From Neurospora tetrasperma FGSC 2508 (Eukaryota > Ascomycota > Sordariomycetes > Sordariales > Sordariaceae), in NCBI RefSeq assembly GCF_000213175.1, contig NW_009799179.1, positions 2,038,391-2,088,703 on the forward strand: a DNA stretch of 50,313 bases. Reading direction: 5' to 3'. Of the stretch, positions 21,901-33,402 are shown piece after piece. Every line of letters begins with the position of its first letter. Position 1 is the stretch's first letter. The notes under the pieces were generated by a model. It searched no databases and had not been told where the DNA came from. It saw only the letters and a list, made by a program, of their open reading frames with translations. Both the position numbers and the translations under genes were made by a program.

Positions 21901-22812
21901 TTGTTGTTGATTTTGTTGTTGTTGCTGTGATTGTTTCTGGAGACGGTTGGGTGGGATGGCAGCTCCCGGCGGGGGACCTTCGACGGAGACACTGCGGGCC
22001 CCGTTGCTGGGCCGGCTTGCTGCGGGGCCGAGGTTTGTCTGTTTTAGGGGCATTGTCGACGCTTAGGGAAGGATGGTTAGTTGGGGAAAGTACGCTAAGG
22101 TAGGTATGAAAGAGGGCAAGATAGTGTCGAACAACACACCTGATTGTAAAGACGACAAAGGAGGGGATGAGCTATTAGTAGTAGGATTATTGTTACTGCC
22201 CAACAACAATCCATCGGGTGACGAATAGTTGGCGGCCGGGTTGTGATATATTACCATGTTCTTATTATGGACGTCGCTGACACTGGCTGCTTGCTGCGCC
22301 TCTGGATTGGCGTAATTGGCGGCAGGGGCCGGGCTGGCAGTTACTGGCCGTTGTTGCTTCCTGGCTCCAGTGGTACCTTTTAGCCCAGTACCCTGCTGAT
22401 CTGCGGCGTCTGGTGAAAAGAAAAAGGATGGAATCAGCATCGAAAGCCGGGACTTGCGTCGTTGGATTTTGGACGCCGGGGGTCCCTGGTCGACGTCTTG
22501 TATTCCACTTTCTCGGTCCGTGTCTGGAGAAGTCGCCTTGGATGTGGTGGTCTCAGAGTCTGGTGTAGGCGGTAGCTGGACCACGCTGGGCTCCTGTATC
22601 CCCTTTTCCCTTCCTGATGAAGTGTTGTGACGAAGAGATGAGGAGAGGTGTTGTGAAAGGGTGCTCATTCGGTGGAGGGGCTTGCGCCGGACTGAACCGG
22701 CGTCGACACTCGTAGGGGCCATGTCGGGCAACACCGGCGACACAGGCGTTCGGTAGTAGTACTGCGGCGGAGGCACAGCGTAGACGGGAGGGTCAAAAGT
22801 TCTGCTTCCCAT
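18977..22812 (-). CDS. Large conserved fungal protein (DUF8004-like), function unknown
   Basis: Three exons on the minus strand: 22812-22140, 22061-21559, 21484-18977, giving 1227 residues. Intron 2 (21485-21558) is clear (GTATGA donor, ACAG end). Intron 1 (22062-22139) has a GTGTGT donor and a CTAAC branch site but ends in AAG. It is accepted because it joins the two frames exactly and keeps a Ser/Pro/Arg-rich N-terminus open from an ATG at 22812. If wrong, the protein starts at 22053. Residues 1-380 are disordered, with basic patches such as RRKSRLS and RRSWFGG. About 395-980 is a globular conserved region opening with FIYLHPPTSGRGPSFKVHDY, which I associate with ascomycete proteins carrying DUF8004 (from memory, not searched). 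The C-terminus is Ser/Pro/Gln-rich and ends in a Lys-rich KKKKKKGLFF. No catalytic motif, membrane segment or signal peptide is seen. Confidence 0.85.
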
Positions 22813-25178
22813 CTTTACCCGTGGAAAAAAAAGGGCGCTGTTGCCCAACCTTATACGCACTATTCCAGCAAAGAATCTCCCACCCCTTATTGCCAGGGGG
22901 CCGGCGCAAACGGGGGCACCACCTGGCGGTAGAGTCGTCGGGGTGCTGCGTTACCGAGAACCACAATGCGGTTCAAAGTGGATCGGGTGATACGAGATGT
23001 TGGTGGAGCGAAGTCGCTGGTCTGGTTTTGGTGTTTCTGGTGAATCGGAATTCGGGGGATTAGCCTCAAGCTTCGGGGAAGAAGGAGGAAGGCTTATATT
23101 GATGGTCGTACATCAGCAGGGCGGGACACACTCAAGTGAAGGAAGGGTCGCCAACGGGGGACAACATCGGACGGAAAAGGGGACGACACACACAGCTCGA
23201 CAACATGGCAGGGTCAGTCCTGTATGGCTTGACATGCTGCAGCAAGTGACTTCTGTGACAGCTACATGATAGCTTACGTCGTACACACAGTATCCCTACT
23301 CGAATTTGTTTCAGGACGACCAACATGTCCAGCTGCTCCAATGGGGCGCGATCGGCCTGGGCTATGGTTTGATATTCTGGTCATCAACCACTTTAACTTC
23401 CCTCGGGGCAAACCTTTAAGGTCTCATCAGCGAGTGTTCCACCATGACGCCGTGTCTCGCGTGGCTTTTTCCTTTTTGGGTCCTTGAGGATTCCCATGGT
23501 GGCCTCGCATGTCCTCGTTGGTGACACAGGATGCCGTATCCATAAAGCCACTCTGGGTCCTTTGACACACTCGCTGCCTCATCGGATCCGTGCACTCTCG
23601 AGTGTTTGACGATTTCTCCCTTCAGAGAAAGGGGTTCAGCTCTTGAAACCAAGGTACCATGAGGGTCCAGAGAGGGCATTCTCAGCCTCATGCTCGTCTA
23701 CCTATCGATAATGGCGGGGTTAAGGTACCTTTCCTTAAGTACATGCAGAAGATGGAGGCTCCGCTGGGCCCTTGGGGTGCCTTTCCAGGTTTGGAGGGGT
23801 TAGGGATGGCGGGCGCATGGTTGCGTGGATGCAGGGGGTAAACTCTTGGGTTGTTACCCGTCCGCTGTGTTTTTGTCACTTTGCGGTTTACCGTTAGTTG
23901 TCAAGAGACGGAATGCGATGATGTCCTTCTTTCTTTTTTCCACTTACAAGTTCTTATTTTCCCTTACATGTTTTGACCACTTTCCAAGTCATAATGTCCT
24001 CTTGTTCACCGTATCTTCAATGAGGCTCTTGGATTCCATTCATTGCGCAACAAGGAATATGGGTACGAGATTATGGACTGACCTCCCCTGCTCCACCAGG
24101 AGTATTGATAACCCTAATTTTCTCCGCCAAAATGATGAATCCTCTTAAGGAGCTCGAGAGGTTCTCATGACAGCGAACCACTGGGCGCCCCGCTCCATTG
24201 CGGCCCTTGCCGACGTCATCCACAACATCCGGGGAAGGCTGAAAAGGTACACCACATTCCGAAGCACTGCCACTGCTACGCGCGTCTGCCACGTCAAGCA
24301 CACAAGAAAACTCCCCCAGAGAGGAGCCCTGAGTGCATATGTACTTGAGGTTAGGCACAAGTCAACCAACCATTTCACCCACATGGCGGGCATGCATGCG
24401 AAAGAACTGTAGTGTACGTGTACGTGTATATAATCCCGCTTTTCAAACGACATTTTACGCAATATCTCGTTCCGCGGGTCCGCCTGGTAACGAGATGGCC
24501 AGCCAGCATTTGATTCCCCAATCGTGCAAACCCGACAACCTCCAGATTGCTCCCCGAGACACTGGTAAACCCCGGAGTCTTCGGGTCTCACTTCGACTCC
24601 ATGGGTGGCCACATCAGTCAGTCGATCGATATTCATTCTCACCAAAGGAAGAGACCCACATCGCTAATATCCCGGCAATGCGCTTCCTTCTCTTATACGG
24701 CGGCGCTAGAACTGCCAGAAGGAAGCTACCTAAAGAAACGCCTCATTGTGCCCTCAGGGGCATCGAGGTACCTCTAGCGTAGGTACATCTATTTTCGGCA
24801 ACAGGCCCATTGGTTACCTTACTTCTTCTGCCTCTTTCGGGCGAAGACCGCCATGGAAGCCGTCACCAAACTCATCATCATGCATATAGCTGCCCATACA
24901 CCCATCGCGATCCTGCTCCTTAACAGCAAAGCTACCGGACCAAATCCCTTACATTGCATTTGGTCCTTGGGCTCTTTTTTGTTTTTTTTTGTTTTTTTTG
25001 GGAGGATATTACATGGTTGGACTTGCACGGCCAGGCTCTGTCTGCGGCTCTGCAATGCTGTCAATCATGTCCTTAAATTCTTCCTTTTCTCAACAATGGT
25101 TCTTACACTTACGAAGTCCCTTCAAACGGGACCTTTGATACCTTCCGTTGAGTTCCATCAGGCATCTGAATCTCAACA

Positions 25179-25246
25179 TTTTTTTTTTTTTTTTTTTTTT
25201 TTCACAATTCCACATCCCGTCTTGAGCGGAAGATTAGTCGGGAGCC

Positions 25247-25276
<30 letters not shown>
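25179..25276. repeat. T24 homopolymer and CA-dinucleotide microsatellite
   Basis: A run of 24 T residues at 25179-25202 is followed 45 bp later by about 14 CA units (25248-25276). Confidence 0.95.
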
Positions 25277-25277
<1 letters not shown>

Positions 25278-27006
25278 CTCAAGACGCCTGTCTGCACGGG
25301 GAATCACAGCCGGACAACCAACAGACTACCAGGTAGCCATCAGCCAACCACGTGTAACACGCATGCATCCAACCACACTGAAACCCCGAGAAAACTCTAT
25401 AATGGATACTACAGTACTACGCTACACTTACTCTACATAGGCCCACTGCATACCCGAGGGGATGGAACCGCCTCCTCCCTATCCTCGCCCTAGAACAAAA
25501 TGGGGTTAAAAGGTGACTCAAAAGTGTGGTGGTGTGGTGTGCAAGTCCAAAACGGGGGCATGGATGGGTGGGTGACTTCAACTTTCAACTCGTGCTTTTT
25601 GATGATGCATGTGATGCTTCGCCTTACAACTACATTAACTACGGCGTGGAAAGGAGGTACAGCCGCCGGGACACACACACACAACCTCAGGACCCAGCTC
25701 AGCCTCCTTCTGATCTTGCTGCTGTTTGTTCAGAAGCGCTGACTTAACCACGCCTCTTTGATGCTTTTTGACTATTTACTAGAAGAAACCGAATGAGAGG
25801 ATGTTGTGTCCCCGCGCTTGTAAGTTTTGGCATTTGAGGGGGGTTAATGACAAAAGCGGGAAGGAGTCGAAAGCGAGCGGGAGGCGCAGGTGCAGTGTCA
25901 GTGATTTGGTCAACCCGCTGACCCACTGATTAGTCTGAGAGAAGAGCCATATCAAATCATGATAAAGATCTTTTTGGCTGTCGTGCTGCACGCGTAAGTT
26001 GACAATGATTCAATAAATAACTTGGCCAGCAGTGATAAAAAAAAAATAAAAAATAAAAAAAAACTGTTACCAGATCCGCTTCCAACAGTTCAAAATTGCC
26101 GAGTGTATCATGGAACGAGGGTAGGTAGGAGAGTACAAGTCGACGTACATATCGCCTTACTCGTCTCAGTCGGCTTATCTTCCGTTCATCCATACTTTCC
26201 TTCGTCTTGTTGCCCACTTCTTTTCTCTCTTTCGTCCACTTGTTATGACGGAACGAATGCTGGTGACACAGCAGATAGATATCTCGGACGCGCCGCAAGG
26301 GGAAGACTCACTCGCGTCCTACCAACTGGCTACCTAACTACCTAGTTAGTTAGTTACCCACCCAAACTCGGACACACACGCACACACAAGTGAGAAGCTC
26401 TCGGAGTCCAAGACAACATGAAAGTCCCGTTCCGACAAAACTAAGTACTAGTCAGTCGTAGGGCAACCAACCAGATATCAGAACGGCAGTATCTCGAGGT
26501 AGTTACTTACCTACATACACACGGCCATTAGGTGCAAGTACGTAGGTATCAACACACAACTTTAAATCCCCCTATTTCACAGAGCCACAGAAACACGAGC
26601 CTTGTATACCTTGTGAAATGAACACACCTCGTATAGGTAAAACATGAACTTGGTCGTACAAGCCGGTCCTACCTACCTAGGTTGCTCTTCATCTACCTAC
26701 TTGGCTAAGCCGCGCTGTTGGATTTAGCTAAGTAACTTCAACTTAGCCGAGGAGAAAATCTTCGGTGCGGTCGGTGTCTAGACAGACGTATGTGGACTTT
26801 TGTCCTGCTAAGTACCTAGGTATATAGAGGTGTGATTGCGATTATTACCTCTAGGGACAGAAGACAAACGCTCATCAGCCATGGTACTTAGGTATAAGTA
26901 AGTACCGGAACTTTGCAACAGTACAGAGAAAGGAGGTGAAGTAAAGGTGAATGAATTCCGGGTACCTTTAAGGACAAGGACAATTGACGCCTACATAAAC
27001 TCATAA

Positions 27007-27069
27007 TCAAAAAATACTGTCACCCTGCCCCACAGATCTGATAGGGCAAGAGGTGACAGTATTTTTTGA
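27007..27069. repeat. Inverted repeat with 18-bp perfect arms (hairpin or miniature-element-like)
   Basis: The left arm (27007-27024, TCAAAAAATACTGTCACC) is the exact reverse complement of the right arm (27052-27069). Inside, TGCCC (27026-27030) can pair with GGGCA (27044-27048), extending the stem after a small bulge. Within the arms, CTGTCACC...GGTGACAG is flanked by TA on both sides, as a TA-target miniature element would be. However, the symmetry continues beyond the TA, so a simple hairpin is equally possible. Confidence 0.75.
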
Positions 27070-27552
27070 CTGTCACTGTAGCTATTCGAGAGACATAGAG
27101 CTATGTAGGTACCTTTATCTTATTGTTGGGCAGTTGTTTGCTTGTGGGTACACCACTAGGTAGGTAGTGTCACCATCTCAACCTCTCTGACGAAGTGTAT
27201 TACCACGTGTGTACCTAGGTAGGTATGTTGGGAGGTAGGTACACATCGGTAGGTATGTAGTTTGATTGGTACCTATCTATCCCCGAGTGGTTCCCAGTCG
27301 TACGTACCAGTGACTACCTATCTATAAGCTACTATGGTAGGTCATTGCGGTAGGTCATACACATACGCCTGTACTTTGTCAATCCTTCCACACAATCTTC
27401 TCACCGCTAACTATACCTAGGTAAATGTAGATGTTGATCTAAACTACTGGATAATGGTATAACGCCGAGGTGCCTATCCCTGAATAACTATATGTGTTCT
27501 TGGCTGTCAAGCAACACATTAGGTAGGTAGGTAGGTAGGTATTCACCCATAG

Positions 27553-27600
27553 TCAGTTCAGTTCAGTCCAGTTCAGTTCAGTCCAGTCCAGTCCAGTCCA
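27553..27600. repeat. Pentamer tandem repeat (TTCAG/TCCAG)
   Basis: About ten copies of a 5-bp unit alternating between TTCAG and TCCAG. The minus-strand frame through it gives a repetitive W-T-E-L peptide that I do not regard as a gene. Confidence 0.85.
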
Positions 27601-28416
27601 CTCAATCGGAACTAGTTTCGTATTCCCTACCTGTGGTTGTGAACAACAAAAAAGCCACAGCAAGTTCCAACCCAACAACAACAGACCAGGGAATAATAGG
27701 TCGAGGTACCAAACCAGTTCACAAACCATGCCGGCAACCACTCAACAGCCACCGAGAGGTTACCTATCCAGCCGAGAAAGTCGCAATAATAATGAAAAGT
27801 CCAAGACCGAGTTTTAGTCGAGTAGGTATATAAGCCAGTCCAAGTGGCGACAGAAGTTTGTGGTGAGATGAATAGGAGTATGTACTGTACACTACATACA
27901 GACAACAAAGGTACTTACAAGACTACTACCTACTGAACGTAAAGGCCAATCGAGGACTGGATGGAAGCCTCTCAACAACGAGCCGTGTCCTAAGTGATGA
28001 TGATACCTCCCTTGGGGTCTGCTAGCTACTACCTAGGTAGGTACATATCTGATTACCTGGTAATGATCAACGGGTGTGCCAGGTATGTACAAGCAGAGCC
28101 CGATTGCAAATTAAAAAAGAAACTGCTCGACTAAGCCTCAGATGACCCTTTTTCTTGCTTTCTAATGATTTTAGCATCCCTACCGAGACGTGGAAACTGC
28201 TAGCTCAAAGAATTACACAAACATGTCAATATTGGGGAAATTGTCCAAGTTCCAAAATGAGTGGTTGAACCGCGTGCCCAACTAGTTACCTATTCAGGAT
28301 TAACGAGGAACGCCACACAGGTTATTAATAGTCAATCAAAAAGGTCCAGCATGACGGACGGAACAGACAGTAAACTTTTGGGGTATCACCCATTCAACGA
28401 ACTGCAACACGTTACC

Positions 28417-28418
<2 letters not shown>

Positions 28419-28456
<38 letters not shown>
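28419..28456. repeat. (CAA)n microsatellite
   Basis: About twelve uninterrupted CAA units in non-coding DNA about 400 bp beyond the 3' end of the fibroin-3-related gene. Confidence 0.95.
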
Positions 28457-28457
<1 letters not shown>

Positions 28458-28854
28458 CAGGTTTCAGGTATCCATTCATACCTCCTCCATGCTTCATCCA
28501 TAGCCCCTCCCCCCCCTACGGGTATATTTCCTGTCCTGGTGGTATAATCGCAATGCTGCCTATCCTTCTTCCCCACCATTTAATCCCAAGCTGTAAACAA
28601 AATATGGATGAACGAAAGGTGAGAATCCAACACGTAAGTTGTCCCTGCACTGGCCATTGTTTCTCTGAAGTCAATGTCATGACGCGGAGTAGGTAGGTGG
28701 TCCTGATATCGAGAACCAAACCAACCAACTGACCAAAAAGATCCTGGTATCTAACCAAAACATGAATAAGAAGAAGAAGAAGAACGCCGCAACCCCATGC
28801 TTTTTCCCGTTAATCATTCACTTTTTCACTTTCCCCCTCCACGTCGCTGCCATT

Positions 28855-30879
28855 TCACCATGCTCTGTACGCCCCTCCTCCTCCTGCTGCTGCTCCTCCT
28901 CCTGCTGCTCCTCCACCCACCGGCGAGTAAGGTTTATATCCCGGATACCCCGCCGCTCCTCCCTCATTCTGCCCTCCCATACTTCCTCCTTGTTGCTGTC
29001 CCATGGTTGGGCTCGGCCTGGAATAACCCCCACTACTAAAGTCGAACCCTCCAGTAGCAGAAGCAGGACTACCACCATTGTTACCTCCCAAAGTACTCTG
29101 ACCTCCCATAGTATTATTCCTCACCGGAGGCTTAGGCAACGGTCCCGTCGGCGCTGGGGAGGGTGTGGAGCGCATCATGTCGCCGTAACTAGCTGCGTTG
29201 TTCCCCCCTCCGTAACTGTTGTTTCCGCCAAAGGTGTTTTGCCTCTGTTGCTGGGTGCTGCCCTGGGAGTATGGCTGGTTTGAAAAGCCGTCATATCTGC
29301 CCCCTGTGGCTCCCGTTGATTGAGGAGCGGGAGATTGGTGTCTAGGTCCACCGAGGCTGCCATAGCCGCCCCCCGTGGCTCCCGTTGATTGAGGAGCGGG
29401 AGATTGGTGTCGAGGTCCACCGAGGAAGGAATCATCGCCTGGCATTTCGTGCGCCTGATTAGTGCTAGGTCCTCCGTACCCGAGACCGTTCAGTGGTTGC
29501 TTGGGAGCTGGCGACCGGCGGGCCATGGGGTTTGGAGGATAGGGGATTGTGTTCATTGCTGCGGCGGGCGGGGAGCGGACGCGGTTAGGTCCCATACTTC
29601 CAGCTGCCATCCCCATACCCGCTGCTACGCCACCGGCGGCCAGGCCGTAGGGTTGTTGCTGGGAGCTGCCGTAACCGCCTTGGTTGCCGGAATCGTAGGT
29701 ATCGTAGGGTGAGGTGTCGTAAGGAGAGGCAGGGCTGTTGGTACTGGCGCCGTAGGAATCGTAAGTGTTGCTTCGTGCGGTATCGTAGGTGTTGTTTCGT
29801 GTGGGCTCGCCGTAACGGCCATAGGCATCTTGTTGTTGGTTGCCGTAACCACCACCAGGGGCATTGTACCCCGCGTTTCCTACGGCAGCGGGGCCCATGG
29901 CGGAAGCGGCCATTCCGTATGGTGATGGGGATGAGGACTGGCCATAAGGAGAAGTCAGGGATGCTTGATTATACCCTTGTGTGTTCTGGCCGTAACCGGT
30001 ATTGTTTCCGTAGAAGCCGTTGTTACCGGCCGGACCTCCGTAGGGACCCTGCTGGCCCCCTGGAGGTGGACTAGGTCGTGGTGTTGTGCCTCGTCCAGGT
30101 GCTGCTGCCGGAATAGTAGCGGCCGCGCCGGACATGACCGCAGCCCCGGCAGCAGCATCGGCACCGGCACTCTGGGCAGTCTTCTCTTCCGGCTTCTTCA
30201 ACTGATCCAGCTCCACAGCCTCCTCTTCCACCATCACCTTCTTGTTCCCTGCGCCCTCCCACTCCGGCATAGCAGGCAGCGAATCGCCCATCGTCTGCCT
30301 CTTCTTGTTGACTTCAAATTCAGCATACTGGGGTTCAGATACCTGGGGATTATACGTGGGTGCCGGACGGCTTCCGAAGCCATGATCCATCGGCTCCGGA
30401 GCCTTATAGCCCTGATCGGGTGGAACGTAGGGCGCATCGAGGTACTTGTGTTTGCGAGCCCCTGGAGGATCGCAACAACCGCAGCAGTTTCCGCAGCATT
30501 GGAGGCATCGGAAGCACTCGCAACAGCAGGAGACACCACAGCAGAGACAGCGACCTATGCACCAACACACCGAAAAGATGACGACTCCGGCAAAGATCAT
30601 GAGCCCGATGGTGGTCCATCTGTGAGAAGAAGGTCAGCCCGTGTCATTTCAGCGGCAGCGCCACATTCGCCAGGGAATAAGGTTCGAATTGACGTACTTG
30701 CAGTAAGCAACCTTCATACAATTGTCCCAACTTGAAAACGCCGTCTTGACATTGTTGAAATCCTGGATGACATCTCTTTGTTCGAGCGGTTGTTGCACAC
30801 TGCGCACCAGTAAGTTGACAAATCCATCCGCAATCCCCCCTTGGACACTCCTCCTCATGGCCACGTCTATCGCGGGCAT
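28855..30879 (-). CDS. Fibroin-3-related Cys-rich membrane protein
   Basis: Two minus-strand exons, 30879-30698 and 30619-28855, encode 648 residues. The 78-bp intron has a GTACGT donor, ends CACAG, and restores a conserved-looking YCKW junction. Residues 1-58 end in SSWDNCMKVAYCK. A membrane segment (about 63-80) follows, then an exceptional Cys cluster (about 78-107) with repeated CC pairs ending in CDPPGARKHKYLDAPY. The remaining roughly 500 residues are low-complexity, rich in Gly, Pro, Tyr, Gln, Asn and Ser, and silk-like, which gave the family its name in ascomycete genomes. Two tandem 23-residue repeats (GGPRHQSPAPQSTGATGG core) lie at DNA 29304-29430. The juxtamembrane Cys cluster may be palmitoylated; that is inference. 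Molecular function is not known to me. The start at 30879 is the first ATG and gives the expected MPAIDVAM-type opening. Confidence 0.85.
29304..29430 (-). repeat. 69-bp period tandem duplication inside the fibroin-3-related gene
   Basis: A segment of about 52 bp starting at 29304 recurs at 29373 with one clear mismatch (TCTAGG versus TCGAGG). The 69-bp period equals 23 codons, so frame is kept. Confidence 0.85.
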
Positions 30880-32565
30880 TTTGTCGTCCTATTCTGTATT
30901 TCTAGAATGTTATATATATTGTCCGCTTGTGGGTGCGGATCTTGGACAGGCCGGAGTGATTGACGACCTGTCCGATCGGTATAAGTTGGGTATCGATGAA
31001 AAGTTATTGAAATTCAATCGCCTCTATTCTCTCATTATTTTCGTTTTTCTTATCCAAATTTCGTCCAAGCTCGTCATATAGCGTGCAATGTTTCTTGCTT
31101 TTGGTTGCGAAGACCGGCGCGATGGGTATCTTGGAATTCGATGAATTGTTGACGACAATATAACCAACAGAAAAGATCGTAACAGGTGTGTGAGGCTGAA
31201 AAGAGTGAACAGCGCGCTTGCGTGTAGAACAATGGATATTGTTGAAGGAATGTGTCGTCTACCGTATACCGATACTGTCTGAATGCGTCGCTCGTTCGTT
31301 CGAAGATGGCGAAGTCGAAGGCGAAGTCGTGTGTCGTCTGTCGCTAAGCGCGAGCGGCGAGCGGGTGGACGAGCAATCCAAATCCAACCTGGACCAAAAT
31401 CCCGAACACACTTGGGCAGGGCGACTCGGGGATGAACAGTACAGTATCAGACTGAACCCGTCTGACCGTCCTAGGCGTGTCGTCAGGTTGGACAAGACGG
31501 TCGCACAGGTCGGGGAGGTTGTCGCACTGAGTGGTCGTCTCAGATTGAAATTGAAACCACACAGACGCGACGCAGTAACGGTAGCAGTGTGGACCGTGAG
31601 AAGTGACAGGCGGGAGGTGAAGCGAGAGGACGAGGAGAAACGACCGACACCACTCGATGCGAAAAGGGGGTATCGGCAGTGAAGTACGTTCCCTCTTGAG
31701 GCCAAGAATGAAGCGAACCCGGGACCGCGGAGCCTGGGAAAGCGAAGGGAAAAAAAAAGCAAAGATGGGAAAAGATAGGATTTGCGCCTCGCTGGTGTGG
31801 GACGGGAAGGGTCAACAGGCACCAAAGTGAAGGGAACCCCCAACAATGCGGGTGAATGGTGCGGTGGACTTTTAGTGCGCCTTCGAATGACCCGCTTGTT
31901 CCTCTTCGTCTTCCACAACCCCGGTTCCGCTGCAAGGTACGGACGGGCTGTGATGGGCTAGGAACGGGGCAACGCCAGGGGACCAGGACGGGGCAGTGGA
32001 CTGTTCTTGGGTGGGATTTGCTCACCAAGGGTCCTCACTTTGTCCGCTTCAGTGTTCCTCAAGGCTTTTTCGGGTCGGTGGTGAAATGGTGAAACACCAG
32101 GCTAATGCGCCTTGAATTTGCGCGATTATCTATGTAGTAGGATGGATAGATAAACCATAGCACGCATCCGGTAAAGGGATTCCGGTGACCGGAGATGTGG
32201 ATATGCGTGTGCTGTGCCGTGGGTATTCGCTATGAGGAATGATATGGTAGATGTCCAAAGACCTGAACTCCCAAGGCCGCCAGCAAATGCTCGCTACTTA
32301 CCGAAATAAGAAAGCTGCGAGAAAAACGCCGCCGGTTTTATGAGCAGAAGCGCCCTTTGTATACACAGCCTTCTTCCTCTCTCTTGGCCTCCCTGGCCTT
32401 GGAAGCCAAATGTCTCACTGTATCAGTCACGTCACCAGCACAGAATCCCAAGCGCCGAGCCTCACCAGCGGGCACCTGCGGCCTGATTCGCGCGGCCGTG
32501 CTTGCGCAAAAAACCGGATGAACCTCTTTGCGCAGCTATATCGATCCGTCAAAGCTCCGAGCAAT

Positions 32566-32596
<31 letters not shown>

Positions 32597-33402
32597 GCAC
32601 CTCCCCACTTGAGACGCACGGCCGGGGCAGAGAACGAACGAAGCTAGAAAGTGGGATCCGCGGACGGGAGTCGCGGAGTGGGACTGTCGGCCGCTTATCG
32701 CTTCCAAACCTTTCAACGGCTTGTCCTAGCCTTGACGAGCCTGGAGCCTGGCAAGGACTTGCAAGGTGGGATGTGATGATGCGATACTAGTGTAAGAGAT
32801 ACTCAGCGGGCACGTGGTGGGTTAGAAGGGCTCAATGGGTCAGAAGGGTGCCACGACCTAGCGGGGTGAAAGATTGTGATAGACCGATGGTCCTTCTTGG
32901 AGACTTCTGCTTGGAGGAGCCATCGTCCGGTAGGTTCTCCAGTGCAGGGGGGGCAGTGGTGGTGTGCGTGCGTGCGTACGTGCGCGCGTGCGCGGCCGAG
33001 TCAGGTAGGTGAGTGGACATGTAAAATGCCATGTTGTGATGGTGATGCACACGTGATGACCGGGCAGTGTCTGTACTTAGGTAGATATTTCCAGAACAGG
33101 GGAGATGCTGAAGCTGTGGCAGACGGACCTCCAAGTCTGTTTGGGTCGTGATATCGCTTGCAAAGGTTTCGAAACCACCGGAGAGATTAAGTGAGGCCGA
33201 TGAACGCGGGTCGCGGACGCCGGCGGGCAAATCATATCATCAGCTGAGGTGATGCGTCATCGCATTGTTAGCTAAGATCAGCTAAAGAAGCTCTGAGATT
33301 CAGGGGGGTTAGGGTTATCTATGTCCAAGCCATCTACAAACCCCTCACCTGCCGTTATAAGCTAACCATCCGGCACAAGTAGGCAACCAAAAAACCAGAA
33401 AT
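30880..33402. other. 2.5-kb intergenic region
   Basis: Upstream of the fibroin-3-related gene on one side and the tRNA gene on the other. Open frames on both strands overlap each other and lack domains, so I do not annotate them. A GCC-triplet run lies at about 32570-32590 and an alternating GTGCGT-type purine-pyrimidine stretch at 32963-32993, which could favour Z-DNA. I see no RNA gene. Confidence 0.5.

Larger units (their letters stand above)
26300..28060. repeat. Dense dispersed ACCTAGGTAGGT-type short repeats
   Basis: Variants of TACCTAGGTAGGTA and its half-sites occur repeatedly on both strands, for example near 26690, 26813, 27159, 27211, 27412, 27519-27541 (five AGGT units) and 28031. 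CCTAGG is itself palindromic, so copies read alike on both strands. I associate such repeats with intergenic DNA of Neurospora and relatives; this stretch is the densest in the window. Confidence 0.7.
22813..28854. other. 6-kb gene-poor block
   Basis: I could not support any gene here. Open frames of up to about 195 codons are built on homopolymers or microsatellites (for example a T24 run at 25179-25202 and CA repeats at 25248-25276) or have no domain, no splice partner and no sensible start. The left part is presumably the promoter of the large minus-strand gene. The part from about 26300 is dominated by short AGGTA/TACCT repeats. An unannotated non-coding RNA or a decayed gene cannot be excluded. 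Confidence 0.5.

Noticed and set aside
24145-24645. A 166-codon minus-strand frame
   Set aside because: No recognisable motif, no splice partner, and overlapping frames of similar length on the other strand.
24853-25440. A 195-codon plus-strand frame in the gene-poor block
   Set aside because: It runs through a T24 homopolymer (poly-Phe) and a CA microsatellite (His-Thr repeat) and has no domain.
31218-31918. Overlapping plus and minus frames upstream of the fibroin-3-related gene
   Set aside because: Both strands are open over the same DNA, Arg/Ser-rich and without domains; likely chance in GC-rich promoter DNA.
33308-33318. A TTAGGG unit suggestive of telomeric repeat
   Set aside because: Only a single unit is present, so it is not a telomere or interstitial telomeric array.
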